Below, in pieces: positions 16,421-23,425 of a stretch of DNA of 37,647 bases (its first letter is position 1; every line of letters starts with the position of its first letter). Origin of the DNA: an uncultured Clostridia bacterium (lineage in GTDB: Bacteria > Bacillota > Clostridia > TANB77 > CAG-508); the NCBI GenBank assembly GCA_944392175.1, contig CALXVT010000012.1, forward strand, positions 1-37,647, read 5' to 3'. A program made the position numbers and the translations under genes. The notes under the pieces are model-generated. The model saw nothing but the letters and a program-made list of their open reading frames with translations. It searched no databases and was not told the DNA's origin.

Positions 16421-16449
16421 ATTATAGCATTTTATGTAAAATTGTTCAA
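16421..16449 (-). promoter_or_regulatory. Promoter of gene A (shared ACATAA type)
   Basis: The -35 TTGAAC (16444-16449) and -10 TATAAT (16421-16426) have a 17-base spacer reading AATTTTACATAAAATGC. ACATAA occupies spacer positions 7-12, as in the promoters at 18641, 19182 and 29322. Confidence 0.75.
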
Positions 16450-16500
16450 GCTATCTAATATCACATATTAATCTACTAACAAAATTTTTTACGTATACAA

Positions 16501-16570
16501 CAAGGCCGAAGTTTCCAATGTCTGTACGATTACGAAGTAATCTGCACATGTGGCGAAGCCACTTTTCTTA
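16501..16570. other. Cluster of short hairpins with CGAAG loops, function unknown
   Basis: In a gap with no gene, GATTAC-gaa-GTAATC (16528-16542) and GTGGC-gaa-GCCAC (16550-16562) are perfect stems, and GGCCGAAGTTTCC (16504-16516) repeats the CGAAG element in a weaker one. The last stem is followed on the plus strand by TTTTCTTATTT. It could be a small structured RNA, a plus-strand terminator or a mobile-element remnant; I see no promoter that settles it. Confidence 0.4.
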
Positions 16571-16606
16571 TTTCGAATGTAAAATAAAAAATTATTTCTT
16601 AAGTAA

Positions 16607-16634
16607 AAAATGGTAGGTTTTACCCTACCATTTT
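16607..16634 (-). terminator. Terminator of the 16635 gene
   Basis: AAAATGGTAGG (16607-16617) pairs with CCTACCATTTT (16624-16634) around a six-base loop, followed by T's on the minus strand. It begins directly after the stop codon. Confidence 0.85.
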
Positions 16635-16868
16635 CTATTGCATAATAAACAAAGCAGTCGGAACAATAAAATATTGTTTATTTCTTGTTTCAACTACAGT
16701 CCAGCCAAGAAGTTCTAAATCTTCTCGATTGGACTTATAAAGAGAACTTTTAATCGGAAGATAAATAACATTCTTCCACATTTCATTATTTGAGAGTTCT
16801 TCACTATTATTTAAAATAATACTCAAAATCCAATCCCATTGTTCTCTCTGTTTCTTTGTTCTATACAT
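16635..16868 (-). CDS. Small hypothetical protein, 77 aa (possibly 111 aa)
   Basis: A small, basic N-terminal region (MYRTKKQREQWDWILSIIL) is followed by NNSEELSNNEMWKNVIYLPIKSS trimmed and LELLGWTVVETRNKQYFIVP, a compact alpha/beta-looking fold. I know no family. The start at 16868 has a consensus AGGAGG seven bases upstream. The frame is open for 34 more codons to an ATG at 16970 that lacks a good ribosome binding site; that extension (KDKGAPRKSTGG) is not obviously non-protein, so a longer product is possible. A hairpin (16879-16898) lies just upstream of the ribosome binding site. It is a single gene with its own promoter and terminator. Confidence 0.55.
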   Translation of the reverse strand: MYRTKKQREQWDWILSIILNNSEELSNNEMWKNVIYLPIKSSLYKSNREDLELLGWTVVETRNKQYFIVPTALFIMQ

Positions 16869-16878
16869 ATATGTTCCT

Positions 16879-16898
16879 CCTGTGCTCTTTCTGGGAGC
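16879..16898 (-). promoter_or_regulatory. Hairpin adjacent to the ribosome binding site of the 16635 gene
   Basis: On the minus strand GTGCTC and GAGCAC form a six-pair stem around a seven-base loop, immediately before AGGAGG. If the long reading frame is not used, this would be a leader hairpin able to influence translation. Coordinates are accurate to a few bases. Confidence 0.4.
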
Positions 16899-17017
16899 AC
16901 CTTTGTCTTTCGTGTACAAGCTTTTAGTTTTATACTCATCATTCATCCAGTTTTTAGGACTACTTACCATTTAAGGCGATAAATATAATACTTGTTAAAT
17001 ACACTTGTAACATATTT

Positions 17018-17046
17018 ATTATATCATATCTTTATGTAAATTTAAA
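17018..17046 (-). promoter_or_regulatory. Probable promoter of the 16635 gene
   Basis: The -10 TATAAT (17018-17023) and weak -35 TTTAAA (17041-17046) have a 17-base spacer containing TTTACATAAA. The ACATAA is three bases further from the -10 than in the four matched promoters. Confidence 0.55.
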
Positions 17047-17085
17047 TATATTATTATCCATTTTATTATCTATAATTATTATTTT

Positions 17086-17985
17086 CTATTCAAAATATAA
17101 TTTATTTGTCTCATCAATATTTCCAATTTTTAGCATAGGTTTTAAAATAATATTTTCTAAAAGATAATAATGTAACATTATGATAATTCTATCTTTCTTA
17201 GGAATTACATCTTTCCATATTTTTTTATAATCTTTATTTACATTTAACGCAATTGAATATGGCATGTATTTTTCATAAATTAATATTGATTCTACATCAC
17301 TATCTTTTATTAAAGTATATTTATACATAAATCTTTTAAAACTTGTCCATTTTTTTATTTCTTTTTTTCCAATAGAATTAAAAAATCTATTTTTTAACAT
17401 ATTATTTGTTGCCAAAACTATTCCAATTAGAAAAAGTATTCCTAGTATTCCTGCTGCTATTATCCAGAAATTATCTCTGAAATATATTAATATTATTGAC
17501 ATTTCGATAACTTCCAATATTAAGCATATTAACATCGTTTCTATTAATATAAAATTTCTTGTTTCGAGAGGCAATATTTTTTTAAAATCTAATTCTTTAT
17601 ATTCTGTTTTTATAATATTTACCCAATTTTTATAATTAAAATTTTTACCTTCGATTAACCAAGTAAAAATATATCTTTCTTCTGGTAACATTTCTTTCTT
17701 TTTTACATTCTTATTAGGTTCTATCACATATTTTCCATCAGTATTTTTATAAAAAAGTATCTGTTTTTTTATATATAAATTTAGAATAGTAGCAACTATA
17801 TCTTTTTTTGGTTCAATTTTATTATCATATAATAAAGATACAATTGCAGGACTATATTTTAAATCTATATCTCTTTCTAATTCTGCAATATCTCTAATTG
17901 AATTTATGTTTCTGTATTTTGTAATTAGTTTATACAATATTTCTACAATAAAATTTCCTATGAATAGTGTAAATAATATTACCAT
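17086..17985 (-). CDS. Membrane protein resembling the C-terminal part of DUF2207, 299 aa
   Basis: The first helix is at about 2-20. A cytoplasmic segment follows with DLKYSPAIVSLLYDN, KKDIVATILNLYIKKQI and EERYIFTWLIEG, which match my memory of the conserved cytoplasmic half of DUF2207 proteins. Two helices (about 144-166 and 170-191) come next, then WTSFKRFMYKYT and ILIYEKYMPYSIALNV, the other DUF2207 hallmarks. The large N-terminal extracytoplasmic beta domain of the family is absent, so this is a short form or a truncated relative. No upstream in-frame remnant is evident before the start at 17985. The function of the family is unknown. It stands alone between accessory genes. Confidence 0.6.
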   Translation of the reverse strand: MVILFTLFIGNFIVEILYKLITKYRNINSIRDIAELERDIDLKYSPAIVSLLYDNKIEPKKDIVATILNLYIKKQILFYKNTDGKYVIEPNKNVKKKEMLPEERYIFTWLIEGKNFNYKNWVNIIKTEYKELDFKKILPLETRNFILIETMLICLILEVIEMSIILIYFRDNFWIIAAGILGILFLIGIVLATNNMLKNRFFNSIGKKEIKKWTSFKRFMYKYTLIKDSDVESILIYEKYMPYSIALNVNKDYKKIWKDVIPKKDRIIIMLHYYLLENIILKPMLKIGNIDETNKLYFE

Positions 17986-18068
17986 TAATTATTCCCCTTA
18001 TATAATTTCTTTATAAAGATTATAATTTTATAATATTAAAATGTCAATTTAATCTACTTATTAAAAAA

Positions 18069-18109
18069 AACAAATATGGCAAAGCTATTAAAACTTTGCC
18101 ATATTTGTT
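18069..18109 (-). terminator. Strong terminator of the 157-aa gene
   Basis: A perfect 16-bp stem, 18069-18084 with 18094-18109, and a nine-base loop, followed by six or more T's on the minus strand. It begins at the stop codon of the 18109-18582 gene. Confidence 0.9.
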
Positions 18110-18582
18110 TAATTCATCCAGCTAAAAAAATTGAATTTTGGATGTAATATTTTGCTGACTAATGAAAATATTTTTATTTTTAAATTATACATTTCCCAAC
18201 AGTCTTCCACTTCGGCTTCTAAGAGAGCTTCTGAATTATCGGAAAGAAATTCATTTAAATCCACTTTCCTTTTAAGAAGTTTTTCTAAACCTTGAATAAA
18301 ATCATTCAGCCTCAGTAACATGCAGGAATGATTTTTTAACTGGTAATAAGATCTTACCTCAGGTTCTAGACTCTCCCACCAGCGGTTGTCTTTTTGCCAT
18401 TTCATAAGTTCTAGGCATTTTATTGCCCTATCATACCGCTCCTTTAAATTTTTATTTAAAGAATTTTTTTCTTTTAAATAAAGAAGAGTAAGAATACTTG
18501 TTTCAAAAGTATCTGATAAGTAATCTATATCCCTTTCAGGATACTTTTCAAATATTTTACTAATTGTCGTGTAATCTGTCAT
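18109..18582 (-). CDS. Hypothetical soluble protein, gene C, 157 aa
   Basis: An all-helical-looking, acidic/aromatic protein with no membrane segment. It has WQKDNRWWESLEPEVRSYYQ in the middle and WEMYNLKIKIFSLVSKIL near the end. I recognise no domain. The start at 18582 has TAGGAGGAAA seven bases upstream. The gene has a near-consensus ACATAA-type promoter (18641-18669), a seven-codon upstream reading frame with its own ribosome binding site (18594-18617), and a strong terminator directly at its stop, so it is a self-contained unit. Its codons are richer in G and C than those of the neighbouring DUF2207-like gene. Confidence 0.6.
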   Translation of the reverse strand: MTDYTTISKIFEKYPERDIDYLSDTFETSILTLLYLKEKNSLNKNLKERYDRAIKCLELMKWQKDNRWWESLEPEVRSYYQLKNHSCMLLRLNDFIQGLEKLLKRKVDLNEFLSDNSEALLEAEVEDCWEMYNLKIKIFSLVSKILHPKFNFFSWMN

Positions 18583-18593
18583 AAATTTTCCTC

Positions 18594-18617
18594 CTATACC
18601 TTTTCATTAGTCAACAT
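18594..18617 (-). CDS. Possible leader peptide, 7 aa, upstream of gene C
   Basis: An ATG at 18617 preceded by GGAG seven bases upstream opens the frame MLTNEKV. Its TAG stop is part of the TAGGAGG ribosome binding site of the 157-residue gene. That arrangement could couple translation of the two. It is too short to prove from one genome. Confidence 0.3.
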   Translation of the reverse strand: MLTNEKV

Positions 18618-18640
18618 CTTACAACTCCTATATAAATAAC

Positions 18641-18669
18641 ATTATATCATTTTATGTAACCTTTTTCAA
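18641..18669 (-). promoter_or_regulatory. Promoter of gene C (shared ACATAA type)
   Basis: The -35 TTGAAA (18664-18669) and -10 TATAAT (18641-18646) have a 17-base spacer AAGGTTACATAAAATGA. ACATAA is at spacer positions 7-12. Confidence 0.8.
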
Positions 18670-18766
18670 GTCGCTTAAAAAGAACGTATGAGTTTTGTTG
18701 TGACTGTCTTTAAGCTAGGTAACTTAACCTTGTTATATATGATTTTTCCTATACAACAAAAAAACA

Positions 18767-18780
18767 GAGGCTTTCGCCTC
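18767..18780 (-). terminator. Terminator of the small membrane protein gene B
   Basis: GAGGC (18767-18771) pairs with GCCTC (18776-18780) around a four-base loop; a C-G pair beyond one mismatch extends it. Seven T's follow on the minus strand (18764-18758). The preceding AAAGTCGGAGG is also found before the terminator of gene A. Confidence 0.75.
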
Positions 18781-18783
18781 CGA

Positions 18784-18796
18784 CTTTTTCTTACAT
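18784..18796 (-). repeat. 3'-UTR arm of the inverted repeat around gene B
   Basis: On the minus strand this reads ATGTAAGAAAAAG, a perfect complement of 19144-19156. It differs from the gene A arm at two bases, both matched by changes in the opposite arm. Confidence 0.7.
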
Positions 18797-18820
18797 ATTT
18801 TTTGTTTTTTCATTTTTTGG

Positions 18821-19123
18821 TTACTCTAAATCCAGTAATTTTATATCGAGCTTTAATAAAATTCTTACAGCAATTTTGGCTATTAATATAGCTAAAATCA
18901 CCATAAACCAAAGCGTATTATCCCAATTAAGATTGTAGTTAACTGAGATTAACCAACTGGGGAAAGCTACCAATACTATAGTGAAGATTACCTCCCCAAG
19001 ACTTATAAAGAACTTAAGCACCCGCTTAATGTTCTTTTTCTTTGCACAATATTCCAGTGCAAAAACAAATCCAAATGTCTGCAATGTAAATATGTATACA
19101 ACAATATTTATTATAATTGTCAT
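18821..19123 (-). CDS. Small three-helix membrane protein, gene B, 100 aa
   Basis: Predicted helices lie at about 3-24, 38-60 and 70-90, with a basic loop between the first two (CAKKKNIKRVLKF) and an acidic end (LDIKLLDLE). I recognise no family. The start has TAGGAGGAT about eight bases upstream. It has a promoter of the shared ACATAA type and a short terminator. UTR segments at 18784-18796 and 19144-19156 are perfectly complementary, as around the 16062-16361 gene. The promoter begins two bases after the spoIIIAH stop, and no terminator separates them, so some read-through from the sporulation operon is likely. Confidence 0.65.
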   Translation of the reverse strand: MTIIINIVVYIFTLQTFGFVFALEYCAKKKNIKRVLKFFISLGEVIFTIVLVAFPSWLISVNYNLNWDNTLWFMVILAILIAKIAVRILLKLDIKLLDLE

Positions 19124-19143
19124 ATTTCTATCCTCCTATTTTG

Positions 19144-19156
19144 ATGTAAGAAAAAG
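19144..19156 (-). repeat. 5'-UTR arm of the inverted repeat around gene B
   Basis: On the minus strand this reads CTTTTTCTTACAT, complementary to 18784-18796. It lies just upstream of the ribosome binding site of the 18821-19123 gene. Confidence 0.7.
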
Positions 19157-19181
19157 ATTTTTTCCTAAGTGCTACAATTAT

Positions 19182-19210
19182 ATTTTACCATTTTATGTGA
19201 AATTGTTAAA
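19182..19210 (-). promoter_or_regulatory. Promoter of gene B (shared ACATAA type)
   Basis: The -35 TTTAAC (19205-19210) and -10 TAAAAT (19182-19187) have a 17-base spacer AATTTCACATAAAATGG, with ACATAA at spacer positions 7-12. Confidence 0.7.
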
Positions 19211-19211
19211 G

Positions 19212-19808
19212 TTACTTATTACTTATATGAATATTTTCTATCTCTGCATCCATTTCTCTTGCAATAATATTTTGTATTTGAGCAATAGTATCATTTTCTA
19301 ATTTATCTGCTTTTACAATAACACTTATACTTTTATCGTTTACAAAAATAACAACATCCTCTATTCCTTTTGTTTTAATTAAATTTTCGCATATCATAAT
19401 ACTATTTTGTATATTATTAATTTTTGTAATTTCTTGTGTTGCAACTGTTTTTTGTTCTTCTCCTACATTGCTATTGTCTAATAAATTTTGATAACTTTCT
19501 ATCATTTGTGAATACATTGTATTTCTTCCAAGTCTAGAGCTTGCAAAATAATCGTCTTTATTATCTTCTTGTTCATTTACTTCTGCACTTGCTTCTTTTG
19601 TAATAATATTTGAATCAATATCATTTGTGATAAGATTATTACTAGAAACTAATTTTGCATCACCAATTGCAGCTACTTCATTTTCAGAAATTATATTACT
19701 AGAAACTTCTGTAGCTTGCATACTATAATTTAAATATCCTGCAGTTATTAACATCAATGCAACAACAAATAATACAATCTGATTTCTATTTATACTTTTT
19801 AAATTCAT
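19212..19808 (-). CDS. spoIIIAH: Stage III sporulation protein AH, 198 aa
   Basis: The mother-cell half of the channel that links mother cell and forespore; it pairs with SpoIIQ across the septum. One N-terminal helix (about 11-30) is followed by a low-complexity N/S/E-rich linker. The C-terminal YscJ/FliF-like ring-building domain starts at the characteristic RLGRNTMYSQMIESYQ (about 92-107) and runs to the end. Length is slightly below the B. subtilis protein (218). It is the last gene of the eight-gene operon, nine bases after spoIIIAG, with no terminator before the next promoter. Confidence 0.93.
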   Translation of the reverse strand: MNLKSINRNQIVLFVVALMLITAGYLNYSMQATEVSSNIISENEVAAIGDAKLVSSNNLITNDIDSNIITKEASAEVNEQEDNKDDYFASSRLGRNTMYSQMIESYQNLLDNSNVGEEQKTVATQEITKINNIQNSIMICENLIKTKGIEDVVIFVNDKSISVIVKADKLENDTIAQIQNIIAREMDAEIENIHISNK

Positions 19809-19817
19809 ATAAACCTC

Positions 19818-20414
19818 CTATTTAGACATTTCAAACACTTGAATTTTATGAGAAGCAAGTCCTGTTGCTGCTTCTACAGCATTTATTATTTTTTCTTGAA
19901 CTTCAGTACTTCCAGCGCCTTCAGCTGTTATAATCGTTCCTTCTATTTTAGGCATTATAGTTTTTTGAGTTATAGGTATTTTTTCTCCATCTTTCTCTTG
20001 ATAAATTACATCTTTTTGTACATCATTTTCTTTTATAACTCTTGTTCCTCCTGCCTCGTCCTGTTCTTCTGTTGCTGTTTCTTTCTTATTTTCGTTATAC
20101 ATTGCAACAACTTGTTCTGTTTCAGAATAATTAATTAGTACTTCAACTTTACCAACTCCTTCTATTTTTGATAATATATTTTCCAGTCTTGTTTCTAAAT
20201 CTGTATTACTTGCTTGAAAATTCACATTATTATTTTCTATTTCATTTACTACAGTTTCTTCTTCGTCTTTGTCTAATAATATTGCATTAATTGCTATAAC
20301 TGTAATTAATAATATTAAAATTCCTATTACTATATTTTCAATTTTCTTTTTACTATTTTTATTATCTGTTTTAGTAATCTCATTTTTTACTTTTTCCAAT
20401 TTATCCTTTAGCAT
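19818..20414 (-). CDS. spoIIIAG: Stage III sporulation protein AG, 198 aa
   Basis: Ring-forming component of the spoIIIA-SpoIIQ channel in the mother-cell membrane around the forespore. It has a helix at about 26-47 and a linker, and the C-terminal domain (LETRLENILSKIEGVGKVEVLINY onward, trimmed) shows the EGVGKVEVLINY and GxxxVQEKIINAVEAATGL signatures of the family. An ATG seven codons upstream overlaps the end of spoIIIAF, but the TAGGAGGT ribosome binding site is positioned for the ATG at 20414, which I chose. The operon order AF-AG-AH is conserved. Confidence 0.93.
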   Translation of the reverse strand: MLKDKLEKVKNEITKTDNKNSKKKIENIVIGILILLITVIAINAILLDKDEEETVVNEIENNNVNFQASNTDLETRLENILSKIEGVGKVEVLINYSETEQVVAMYNENKKETATEEQDEAGGTRVIKENDVQKDVIYQEKDGEKIPITQKTIMPKIEGTIITAEGAGSTEVQEKIINAVEAATGLASHKIQVFEMSK

Positions 20415-20424
20415 ATTCCACCTC

Positions 20425-21018
20425 CTACTTACCATTAATAAATATTTTATTTTTCTCTATTTCATATTTATCAGAAAAATGTTCTTTTAATTCATTAATT
20501 TGTCCGGCAGTTAATGTATTATTATTTTTTTCATTATCTTTCGCTTCTCCAATTACAACTTTATTTACTTTTTTTATAGAATCATCTTCTTTTTCTATTA
20601 CGCCAGCAATATCAATTTTATAAATTTCTGCTTCTTGTTTTTCTATATTTATATTTGCAGTAATATTAACCGTTTCACATCCATATCCTTTTCTTTCTAA
20701 TTCATCTTTAATATTGGTTTTTATACTATTTAAATATATATTCTCTATATTTTGACTATTTACATTATTTAAGTCAGAACTTGTCTGTACTGTACTTCCA
20801 CTACCTAAAATATTCTCATATTTACTTATATCTAAACTAATTTCAGAATTTGTTATTTTAGAAATTATTGGAGATACAATACTAAACATTATATAAACTC
20901 CCATAACAATCTTTATATACTTTTTATTTTTTCCTTCGGGTAAAATCATCTCTAAAATTGTTACTATAACTACTGCTAAAATAATGCCTTTTGCCCAACT
21001 ACTAAACCAAGAAATCAT
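20425..21018 (-). CDS. spoIIIAF: Stage III sporulation protein AF, 197 aa
   Basis: A two-helix membrane component of the SpoIIIA complex. The helices are at about 8-24 and 35-54, with the conserved N-terminal SSWAKGIILAVVIVTILEMILP and KYIKIVMGVYIMFSI. The remainder is a soluble domain ending in the conserved LKEHFSDKYEIEKNKIFING region. It follows spoIIIAE by six bases, and its stop codon lies within the ribosome binding site of spoIIIAG, implying coupled translation. Confidence 0.92.
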   Translation of the reverse strand: MISWFSSWAKGIILAVVIVTILEMILPEGKNKKYIKIVMGVYIMFSIVSPIISKITNSEISLDISKYENILGSGSTVQTSSDLNNVNSQNIENIYLNSIKTNIKDELERKGYGCETVNITANINIEKQEAEIYKIDIAGVIEKEDDSIKKVNKVVIGEAKDNEKNNNTLTAGQINELKEHFSDKYEIEKNKIFINGK

Positions 21019-21024
21019 ATTAAC

Positions 21025-22170
21025 CTACCTATACATTAATCCTGTATTTGAAATATTTATAACTAAAGTAACTCCAATTATCATCATTACACTTGTAGCA
21101 CATAAAATTGCAAGTAATATCTTAAAAGTGTCTGCCATTTGCGATATTAAAGAAATTACCTTTGAGTCTGCTATTGGCTCGCATATAGCTGCAGTCATAT
21201 GATAAATAATCGTTATAACTGCAAGCTTTATAATTGGTAATATACAAATTGCAATTACAACTATTACTCCTACAATTCCAATTGCATTTTTTAAAATAGA
21301 AGAACATCCTATTACAGTATCTACTGCATCTCCTAATACTTTGCCTACTACAGGAATAAAACTTGAAACTGCAGCTTTAGCCGTTTTGGCTGTTATACCA
21401 TCTACACTACTACCTAATGTTCCTTCTATAGAGAGTACTCCGACAAATATAGTTAAAAGTATTCCAATTACCCATACAGAACTTGATTTTATAAATTTTG
21501 ATAACTTATCAATTTGGATTCTATCTGAAATTTTTGATACTATTGCTAATGCTGTTCCTATTAAAACTGCAGGTATGATTATTGTTTGAAATATGTTAGA
21601 AATTAAATTTATTATAAATAGAATTATTGGTTGAATCATATTTACAGATACAACACTTCCTGATGCAAGCATTAATGTCATAAGAAGAGGAAATAGACTT
21701 TGTAAAAATCCAGTCATATTAGTTATTGTATCTTTTAATAAAGTTATAATATTTGAAAAATTATTCATTATTACAGTTGCTATTAATATATATTGAACAT
21801 AATATGTAATTTGAGATACACTTTTATTATTTAAGTTGTCTGCTATACTTTTAAATACACTATGTATTAAAACAATTACTATAATACTTACCATAACTTT
21901 TATAGCTTCTTTTATTTCTTCTCCTAGAAGAGGAAATATATTTTTTAAAAGTTCATTATTGTCTATCTCACCTTTAATAGCATTGTTTAGTAATTCACCT
22001 ATATCAACATCTTCTAGTATATCTTCTGTATATTTATTCGCTTCATTAATAAAATTTGAAATATTAAATGAGTCCATTTGTGAATTTATAACATTATCTT
22101 CTGTATCTGCAAATGAAATATTTGTACCTAGAATTAAAATTAATATTATGATAAAAACTACCTTTTTCAT
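21025..22170 (-). CDS. spoIIIAE: Stage III sporulation protein AE, 381 aa
   Basis: The large polytopic membrane subunit of the SpoIIIA channel. A signal-like N-terminus (about 1-21, ending SFADTED) is followed by a short extracytoplasmic region and seven or eight helices, including GITAKTAKAAVSSFIPVVGKVLGDAVDTVIGCSSILKN (trimmed motif: FIPVVGKVLGDAVDTVIG), the most conserved block of the family. The length agrees with the B. subtilis protein (399). It is embedded in the operon 12 bases after spoIIIAD. Confidence 0.94.
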   Translation of the reverse strand: MKKVVFIIILILILGTNISFADTEDNVINSQMDSFNISNFINEANKYTEDILEDVDIGELLNNAIKGEIDNNELLKNIFPLLGEEIKEAIKVMVSIIVIVLIHSVFKSIADNLNNKSVSQITYYVQYILIATVIMNNFSNIITLLKDTITNMTGFLQSLFPLLMTLMLASGSVVSVNMIQPIILFIINLISNIFQTIIIPAVLIGTALAIVSKISDRIQIDKLSKFIKSSSVWVIGILLTIFVGVLSIEGTLGSSVDGITAKTAKAAVSSFIPVVGKVLGDAVDTVIGCSSILKNAIGIVGVIVVIAICILPIIKLAVITIIYHMTAAICEPIADSKVISLISQMADTFKILLAILCATSVMMIIGVTLVINISNTGLMYR

Positions 22171-22182
22171 TTGTACTCTCCT

Positions 22183-22569
22183 TTAAGGCAAAATTGTAGT
22201 TACTGATTCTATTAATGATGATAATATTGGAATTGATAAACTAATTATTATTACCTTTCCTCCTAAATCAACTTTATTTGCAAGTGCACTTTCGCCTAAG
22301 TCATTACAAATCTGAACTGCAAACTCAGCAAGAAATGCTATACCTGTTATTTTTAATAATATTTTTATAAATTCACTATTTATATTTGCTTTAGTCGTCA
22401 GTTCATTTATTAAATTTATTATTCCTGCAAGTCCATCAAACACCATAAAAAATATTATTATTCCTGCTATTATAGATACATATATTGCAAATTCAGGTTT
22501 ATATTGTTTAATGATAGTTATAATAATTACGGCAATAATTCCAATACCAACAATTTTAATAATATCCAT
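22183..22569 (-). CDS. spoIIIAD: Stage III sporulation protein AD, 128 aa
   Basis: A small membrane protein of the SpoIIIA complex with about four helices covering most of its length, including the start MDIIKIVGIGIIAVIIITII and the block FAVQICNDLGESALANKVDLGGKV trimmed to its signature CNDLGESALANKV. An ATG 15 codons upstream (22614) gives an extension unlike the family; the TAGGAG ribosome binding site six bases before 22569 and the usual family length (133 in B. subtilis) decide the start. The gap from spoIIIAC is unusually long for this operon (about 90 bases). Confidence 0.93.
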   Translation of the reverse strand: MDIIKIVGIGIIAVIIITIIKQYKPEFAIYVSIIAGIIIFFMVFDGLAGIINLINELTTKANINSEFIKILLKITGIAFLAEFAVQICNDLGESALANKVDLGGKVIIISLSIPILSSLIESVTTILP

Positions 22570-22659
22570 ATTTACTCCTATATGGAAAAGTTGACGGTTA
22601 TTTTTCCATATCAAAAAAATTTTAAATTAATAGGAATTTTTAGAACCATCTTCTTATCC

Positions 22660-22854
22660 CTATAAATTAAACATAGTTCTAACAGTTGTAAATAATGTAC
22701 TAATTTCTTTTATAACCAAAGTAAGAACAATTATTAAGCCTGCAAGAGTTGTCATCATTGCTTGATCTTCTCTTCCCGCTCTTACAAGTACCTGATATAA
22801 TACCGCTACTAATATTCCTATAGCTGCTATTTTAAACAATAAGCTTATATCCAT
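22660..22854 (-). CDS. spoIIIAC: Stage III sporulation protein AC, 64 aa
   Basis: A very small two-helix membrane protein, conserved in all spore formers with this operon. It starts MDISLLFKIAAIGILVAVLY; the loop VLVRAGREDQAMMTTLAGLI contains the family signature GREDQA. It is related in sequence style to spoIIIAD. It is placed 12 bases after spoIIIAB. Confidence 0.94.
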   Translation of the reverse strand: MDISLLFKIAAIGILVAVLYQVLVRAGREDQAMMTTLAGLIIVLTLVIKEISTLFTTVRTMFNL

Positions 22855-22866
22855 ATGTATTCTCCT

Positions 22867-23379
22867 TTATATAAAAATTATCATAATTGCTAAACCTATA
22901 GTCGCACCTAAAGTTCTATATAATTTTGTATTTTTTATTTTTTCCTGGTTTGCTTGTACTATTTGTTCTTCCAATAATTTTAATGTTAAATTAATCTGAG
23001 ATACTTGCCCTTCTAAATCAGTTTGTCCTAATAATTTAGATAATCCTTTTATTATATTTATATCTTCTTTTGTAAAATTATTTGAAGATTCATCTACCGC
23101 TAACTCCCATGCTTCTCCAGCAATTATGTTCTTGTCCATTTTTGTTTTAGCATTAATAAACATTTCTGATATATTTGGATTCACATTTTTACTTACCTCA
23201 AAAAATAACTCTGGGAGTGGTTCATACGTATATCTAATTCGAGTGAGGATTAAATTTAAGGCTTTTTTTAGCTCCATTAAGTCAATTACTCGTAGATTAT
23301 ATTTATTTGATTTAATCAAACCTAAACTTACACACATTCCAGCAATTATTAATAATATTATGAATTTTAAAATTTCCAT
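22867..23379 (-). CDS. spoIIIAB: Stage III sporulation protein AB, 170 aa
   Basis: A membrane-anchored cytosolic/mother-cell protein that belongs to the GspF-like group in the SpoIIIA complex. A helix at about 3-22 and a C-terminal helix (TLGATIGLAIMIIFI) flank a helical domain with LMELKKALNLILTRIRYTYEPLPELF trimmed to its signature YTYEPLPELF and the block LGQTDLEGQVSQI. Its length is that of the B. subtilis protein. It begins 46 bases after the spoIIIAA stop. Confidence 0.93.
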   Translation of the reverse strand: MEILKFIILLIIAGMCVSLGLIKSNKYNLRVIDLMELKKALNLILTRIRYTYEPLPELFFEVSKNVNPNISEMFINAKTKMDKNIIAGEAWELAVDESSNNFTKEDINIIKGLSKLLGQTDLEGQVSQINLTLKLLEEQIVQANQEKIKNTKLYRTLGATIGLAIMIIFI

Positions 23380-23425
23380 ATCTAACCTCTATTAATATAT
23401 ATGCATTAATATAATTTTTTAGAAC

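Noticed and set aside
16501..16570. tRNA-like fold
   Set aside because: The stems are too short and no CCA end, anticodon loop or T-loop sequence (GTTCRA) fits.
18688..18891. Plus-strand frame of 67 aa
   Set aside because: It spans the terminator of the 18821 gene and part of its coding region; no ribosome binding site.
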